The notes under the pieces are model-generated. The model was not told where the DNA came from. It ran no database searches and was given only the letters and a program-made list of their open reading frames with translations. Of a stretch of DNA of 27,381 nt, positions 23,633-27,381 are shown piece after piece (positions within the stretch are counted from its first letter, which is position 1; every line of letters starts with the position of its first letter). Source of the stretch: Cyanothece sp. UBA12306 (lineage in GTDB: Bacteria > Cyanobacteriota > Cyanobacteriia > Cyanobacteriales > Microcystaceae); NCBI GenBank assembly GCA_003448685.1, contig DLXW01000077.1, forward strand, positions 28,207 to 55,587, given 5' to 3'. The translations under genes were made by a program, and so were the position numbers.

Positions 23633-26600
23633 TCATTTATTGGAATCTGATTCTTGAATTGACGAAAGAGATCGCCTTAAATTAGGGAAGGCTTCTACAG
23701 TTGCCGATAAGTTCTCCCCATCAAAGTCTTGGATCTGATGTTCCAAACGGGTGACATAGTCAAGTAAGGGACGACATTGATACTCTTGTCCCCATTCTCT
23801 CAAACGTTGAGCAAATTGACGTAGATCTTTCATAATCATAGTCTTATGTAAATGATTCCACACTGTTTCTTCTTCAAGAGATAGCTTTTCTAGAAGTTCG
23901 GCAGGAACGGGTAAAGATTCAACTATGTTATTTTCTGGGGGGATCTCTCCCTGGGAAATCTCCTTTTGAGCAATATAACAGGGTAAAATCTCTTTTAAAG
24001 TGGCAAATAATTGCCGACGAGAGATAGGTTTATGGAGAAAAGCCGCAGATAGAGTGTCTAAAATATTTTGTTTATCTTGCTCAGAAGAAGCTGTAATAAT
24101 CACAATAGGTATATCTTTAGTAAATTCATCTTTTTTAAGAATTTTACTGGCTTCTATGCCGTTCATATTAGGCATTCTTAGATCCATTAAAATAACATCA
24201 GGATGATGAAGATGAGACTGTTTAATTGCCTCCATTCCATCTCGCGCTTCTAAGGTTTTATGGCGGCTATTCTCAAAATAACCTTTGAGTAACTGACGGT
24301 TAGAGAGGACATCATCCACCACTAAAATAGTAGCTGGATATAATTGATTAAAATCAACATTTGTTTCTTTTTTGATGGTTTTTATATCTTTATTTTTAGG
24401 TATAAAAACATAAGGAAAATAAAAATTAAAAGTACTTCCTTCTCCTAATACACTTTTCAATTGAACAGTTCCTCCTAACATTTGAGTGAGGCGGCGAGTA
24501 ATGGTCAAACCTAGACCCGTTCCCCCATATTTTCGCGTACTTTGACCTTCGCTTTGGGTAAAGGCATCAAAAATGCTTTTTTGTTGTTCTGGTGCAATAC
24601 CAATTCCTGTATCTTCTACCGAAATTGTTAAACAATAACAATCTGGATTTGAGTCTAGATCAAATATACAATCGTTGCATAAATCATTTATTTCTTGAGA
24701 ATTTTCTAACTTATTTTCTACCACACTTATTGTAATTTTTACATAACCTTTTTCAGTAAATTTTAAAGCATTTCCTACTACATTAAATAGAATTTGTCTG
24801 AGTCTTACTTCATCAAAAATAATATAAGCAGGTACATTATCTGCGATTGAAACTGTTAAAATTAAGTTTTTTTGCTGGGCATTTTCCCCAAATATTTGGT
24901 TTATTTCTGCAATTAAATCTCTTAAACGAATAGGTTCATAATTAATTTGTAGTTTACCAGAATCAATTTTAGAAAGATCTAAAATATCATTAATTAAAGC
25001 TAGTAATATTTTACCACTAGAAGCAATAGAATTAAGATAGGAATGGGAACGAGGCTCATTAACTATTTCTTGGAGTAAATCACAAAATCCTAAAATAGCA
25101 TTCATTGGAGTACGAATTTCATGGCTCATATTCGCCAAAAATTCAGTCTTCGATCTGTTGGCAACTTCAGCAGCTTCTTTGGCTTTTTTGAGTTCTTCTT
25201 GTTCCTCTTTTTTTTGAGTAATATCGGTAACAGTTCCCACTAAACGTATAGGTTTACCATTTTCATCCCTCAGACATTTACCTTTAGCTTCAATCCAAAT
25301 ATAGTGACCATCATTATGTCTTAGTCGATGAATATTTTGATAAAATTCTGTGTTACCATCTAAATGATTTTGAACATCTGTAAGGGCACGATCAAGATCA
25401 TTAGGATGCACTTTATCTGACCAAGTTGTCAACAGATGAGGTAAGGAGTCTGTTTCATGTCCTAAAATTTTCATCCAAACAGGGGAATAATAAACGGTAT
25501 TGTTTCGTAGATCCCAATCCCAAATACCATCATTAGTTCCTGATACTGCTAAATTATACCTTTGTTCACTTTCTCGTAAATGTTCTTCTATTTGTTGTCG
25601 TTCAATAATTTCTTGAGCCAAATTTTGATTAAGTTGAGATAATTCTTCTGTCCTTTTTTCAACGCTTTTTTCTAAAGTATTTTTGGCATATTTGATTTGT
25701 CCAAATTGTTCTCTTAAGATACAAGTCATGGTGTGAAAATTATGGGATAAAATAGCCAATTCTACTATTTGGTAATCTGGTAATATGTCTTCAGATTTCT
25801 GGTTAGCAATGTTGGTTGGCAAATCAGTAGTTAATTGGGCCAATTTCAATAAAGGAAAAGCAACACGACGACTAATAAATACCGATATGAATAAACCTAG
25901 TAAGGTAATAACTAACATCATGAATAAATTTTTGATATACAGTCTTTCTAATAGGTCTAAATGAGGAGCAGTCGATATGCGAATTATTAATTTCCAAGGC
26001 AATCCTTGTAAAAATTTAACTTCTTTCACATAGAAAGATTTTCGCCAGCGAGTCATAATAGGAGTTCCAGGAGAAATAGGCAGCCATTGTAAAGAGCCTA
26101 GATTATTAATACGGATCTCTCCTCCTGCTTGCCAATCAAAAATTTCTAGGCTTTTTAACTGTCCTTGAGTATCAGCAATAACCCTATTTTGCCGATCAAT
26201 TACAACACTTTGAATAGCTGAATTTTGTAGATCAGATTGGAGTAATTGGGTTAGTTTATTTATCTTTAAAGAACCATAGACAACACCTTGAAATTTTGGG
26301 GGAGATCCCTGAAAAATCGGAACTTTAATTCCCATACGAGGAATCGAGAAAGGATAATCTTGATCAATATCGGTAATTTCGGGTTGGTCATAATTAGCCA
26401 TTCTTGATAAGTTGATAGTTTTAGCTACATTAATACCGACGAATGGTTCTCTTTGATCGTTTAAATTAGGATAAGCTTGGATGATAGTTCCTTGAGCATC
26501 AGTAAGATAGATATAATCAAAATCAGGAACAACTTTTTTAATGTATTTAAGTGAGTTTTGAATTTGAGGAGAATCCAAAGATCCTAATTGAACAACTTCA

Positions 26601-27292
26601 ACTTCTATTGATTGAAGTGCCTTAAGATAGGGTTGATACCAAATATCGATATTATGGGCAATAGGTGTGGCGATTGTTTCCAATTCCGTTTTAATTTCAT
26701 GTTCAATAGAACTAACGATTTGATTACTGTGAAAAGCTGTTAATATTAGTGAAGGAAATAAGACAAAAGCCACCAATAGATTAAAAACTGTTTGTTGAAA
26801 AGAAAGCTTAGGAGAATGATTGTGATTGCCAATAAGTTTATGCCAAGGAACATAGGTAATAATTAGATTAGCAATGGCCGCATTAAAAATGCCGTTAACC
26901 GATTGCTTGAAAATAATTAACCAGGTTCCTAGGCTAGAAATAGGCAACAGAAAGCCATAAAATATCCCTACTAAGGGCATTCCAATCAATAACCAATAAA
27001 TACCATTAAGTAAAGCTAAATTACGATAACGGCGTAATAACAAAGCAACAAACAGCGTCTCTGCTGTGAAAATAATCACAGCATAAGGATGTCCCCAGAG
27101 TAAATAGGTACAACTAGCGCTAATTATTCCGGCCAGAGTTCCCCAAAAGATTCCATAATTTTCTAGTACCAGCCAGACAGCTATGGTACCAAACAGAAAA
27201 TTTACCCCAAAAAATAGCTGTATATTCCAATAATTTCCGGCCAACGCCCCTACTAAAAGTAAGCAGAGGATGAGATAATATCGCCATTTCAT
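23633..27292 (-). CDS. Hybrid sensor histidine kinase (membrane sensor, Cache, PAS, kinase, receiver)
   Basis: The protein has 1219 residues. Order: five or six membrane helices (about 4-150, MASE-like); a further helix (about 169-187); a large extracytoplasmic region (about 188-452) resembling a double Cache sensor; a helix (456-474) and HAMP-like stretch; a coiled coil (about 535-575); a PAS/PAC module (577-695, NDGIWDWDL); the phosphotransfer helix with H724 (NMSHEIRTP); the ATPase domain with N841, D894 and GGTGLGLT; a receiver (about 987-1103) with D993-D994, D1037 and K1088; and an unassigned C-terminal part of about 90 residues. All catalytic residues are intact. An insertion in the ATPase domain (about 857-887) carries C872, C875, C885 and C887. 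The REC-GGDEF gene follows within 80 bases. Confidence 0.95.
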   Translation of the reverse strand: MKWRYYLILCLLLVGALAGNYWNIQLFFGVNFLFGTIAVWLVLENYGIFWGTLAGIISASCTYLLWGHPYAVIIFTAETLFVALLLRRYRNLALLNGIYWLLIGMPLVGIFYGFLLPISSLGTWLIIFKQSVNGIFNAAIANLIITYVPWHKLIGNHNHSPKLSFQQTVFNLLVAFVLFPSLILTAFHSNQIVSSIEHEIKTELETIATPIAHNIDIWYQPYLKALQSIEVEVVQLGSLDSPQIQNSLKYIKKVVPDFDYIYLTDAQGTIIQAYPNLNDQREPFVGINVAKTINLSRMANYDQPEITDIDQDYPFSIPRMGIKVPIFQGSPPKFQGVVYGSLKINKLTQLLQSDLQNSAIQSVVIDRQNRVIADTQGQLKSLEIFDWQAGGEIRINNLGSLQWLPISPGTPIMTRWRKSFYVKEVKFLQGLPWKLIIRISTAPHLDLLERLYIKNLFMMLVITLLGLFISVFISRRVAFPLLKLAQLTTDLPTNIANQKSEDILPDYQIVELAILSHNFHTMTCILREQFGQIKYAKNTLEKSVEKRTEELSQLNQNLAQEIIERQQIEEHLRESEQRYNLAVSGTNDGIWDWDLRNNTVYYSPVWMKILGHETDSLPHLLTTWSDKVHPNDLDRALTDVQNHLDGNTEFYQNIHRLRHNDGHYIWIEAKGKCLRDENGKPIRLVGTVTDITQKKEEQEELKKAKEAAEVANRSKTEFLANMSHEIRTPMNAILGFCDLLQEIVNEPRSHSYLNSIASSGKILLALINDILDLSKIDSGKLQINYEPIRLRDLIAEINQIFGENAQQKNLILTVSIADNVPAYIIFDEVRLRQILFNVVGNALKFTEKGYVKITISVVENKLENSQEINDLCNDCIFDLDSNPDCYCLTISVEDTGIGIAPEQQKSIFDAFTQSEGQSTRKYGGTGLGLTITRRLTQMLGGTVQLKSVLGEGSTFNFYFPYVFIPKNKDIKTIKKETNVDFNQLYPATILVVDDVLSNRQLLKGYFENSRHKTLEARDGMEAIKQSHLHHPDVILMDLRMPNMNGIEASKILKKDEFTKDIPIVIITASSEQDKQNILDTLSAAFLHKPISRRQLFATLKEILPCYIAQKEISQGEIPPENNIVESLPVPAELLEKLSLEEETVWNHLHKTMIMKDLRQFAQRLREWGQEYQCRPLLDYVTRLEHQIQDFDGENLSATVEAFPNLRRSLSSIQESDSNK

Positions 27293-27381
27293 TAATAATT
27301 AAGGGTGTCCGAGTTTTCCCTTCTGCTTCATGAAACCTACGTAATACTATACAGTATAGCTGTTCAATTCCTGCTTCACCC
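27293..27381. other. Upstream region of the hybrid kinase gene with a short palindrome
   Basis: This 89-base edge region lies upstream of the minus-strand kinase gene. CTATAC and GTATAG form a 6-bp inverted pair with one base between (27347-27359). GTAATACTATA just before it resembles the right edge of the foldback elements (GTAATGCT, GTAGCGCTATA), so a copy may be partly present here. Confidence 0.4.

Overview
The window reads as chromosomal DNA from a unicellular, AT-rich cyanobacterium. I infer something close to Cyanothece/Crocosphaera-type Chroococcales. The basis is a Ycf37-type photosystem I assembly protein, a chloroplast/cyanobacterial-type ClpC, a PEP-CTERM protein, cyanobacterial-style GpsA and ThrRS variants, about eleven exact copies of the HIP1 octamer GCGATCGC, and intergenic heptamer repeats of the kind known from cyanobacteria. 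No phage, transposase, plasmid, tRNA, rRNA or CRISPR signal was seen.

Layout. 1-1003 is the 3' part of guaA. 1192-2863 holds a SAM methyltransferase and a GNAT acetyltransferase, followed by convergent gpsA (2925-3869, minus). 4212-6680 is clpC on the minus strand with a clear hairpin terminator. 7110-7823 is a secreted PEP-CTERM protein that converges on a universal stress protein and a RimI-type acetyltransferase (7906-8929, minus). 9233-12458 is a plus-strand block: an unrecognised membrane-anchored coiled-coil protein, an OmpR-family response regulator and its histidine kinase. 12473-13621 (minus) is a clpS-CPBP protease pair. 13811-14326 is a MMADHC-like (cobalamin-trafficking family) protein. 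14457-15467 is an AmiC-type cell-wall amidase (minus). 15629-17389 is a large polytopic membrane protein, then a small coiled-coil gene (minus) and thrS (17772-19580).

20033-20871 is the least ordinary stretch. A foldback repeat is followed by a perfect dyad that could be an operator, then by two small unrecognised genes overlapping by ATGA. The first of these seems to start with ATT behind a good Shine-Dalgarno sequence. This has the architecture of a toxin-antitoxin-like cassette, but neither protein belongs to a family I recognise.

21280-27292 is a minus-strand signalling block read from right to left: a 1219-residue hybrid histidine kinase, a REC-GGDEF diguanylate cyclase, a periplasmic family-3 solute-binding protein and Ycf37. 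The close spacing suggests that the kinase, cyclase and binding protein work together. The kinase carries an unusual CxxC/CxC cysteine cluster inside its ATPase domain.

The intergenic gaps are rich in short repeats: three foldback (MITE-like) elements near 4006, 14345 and 20033, and several tandem 7-, 9- and 15-bp repeats.
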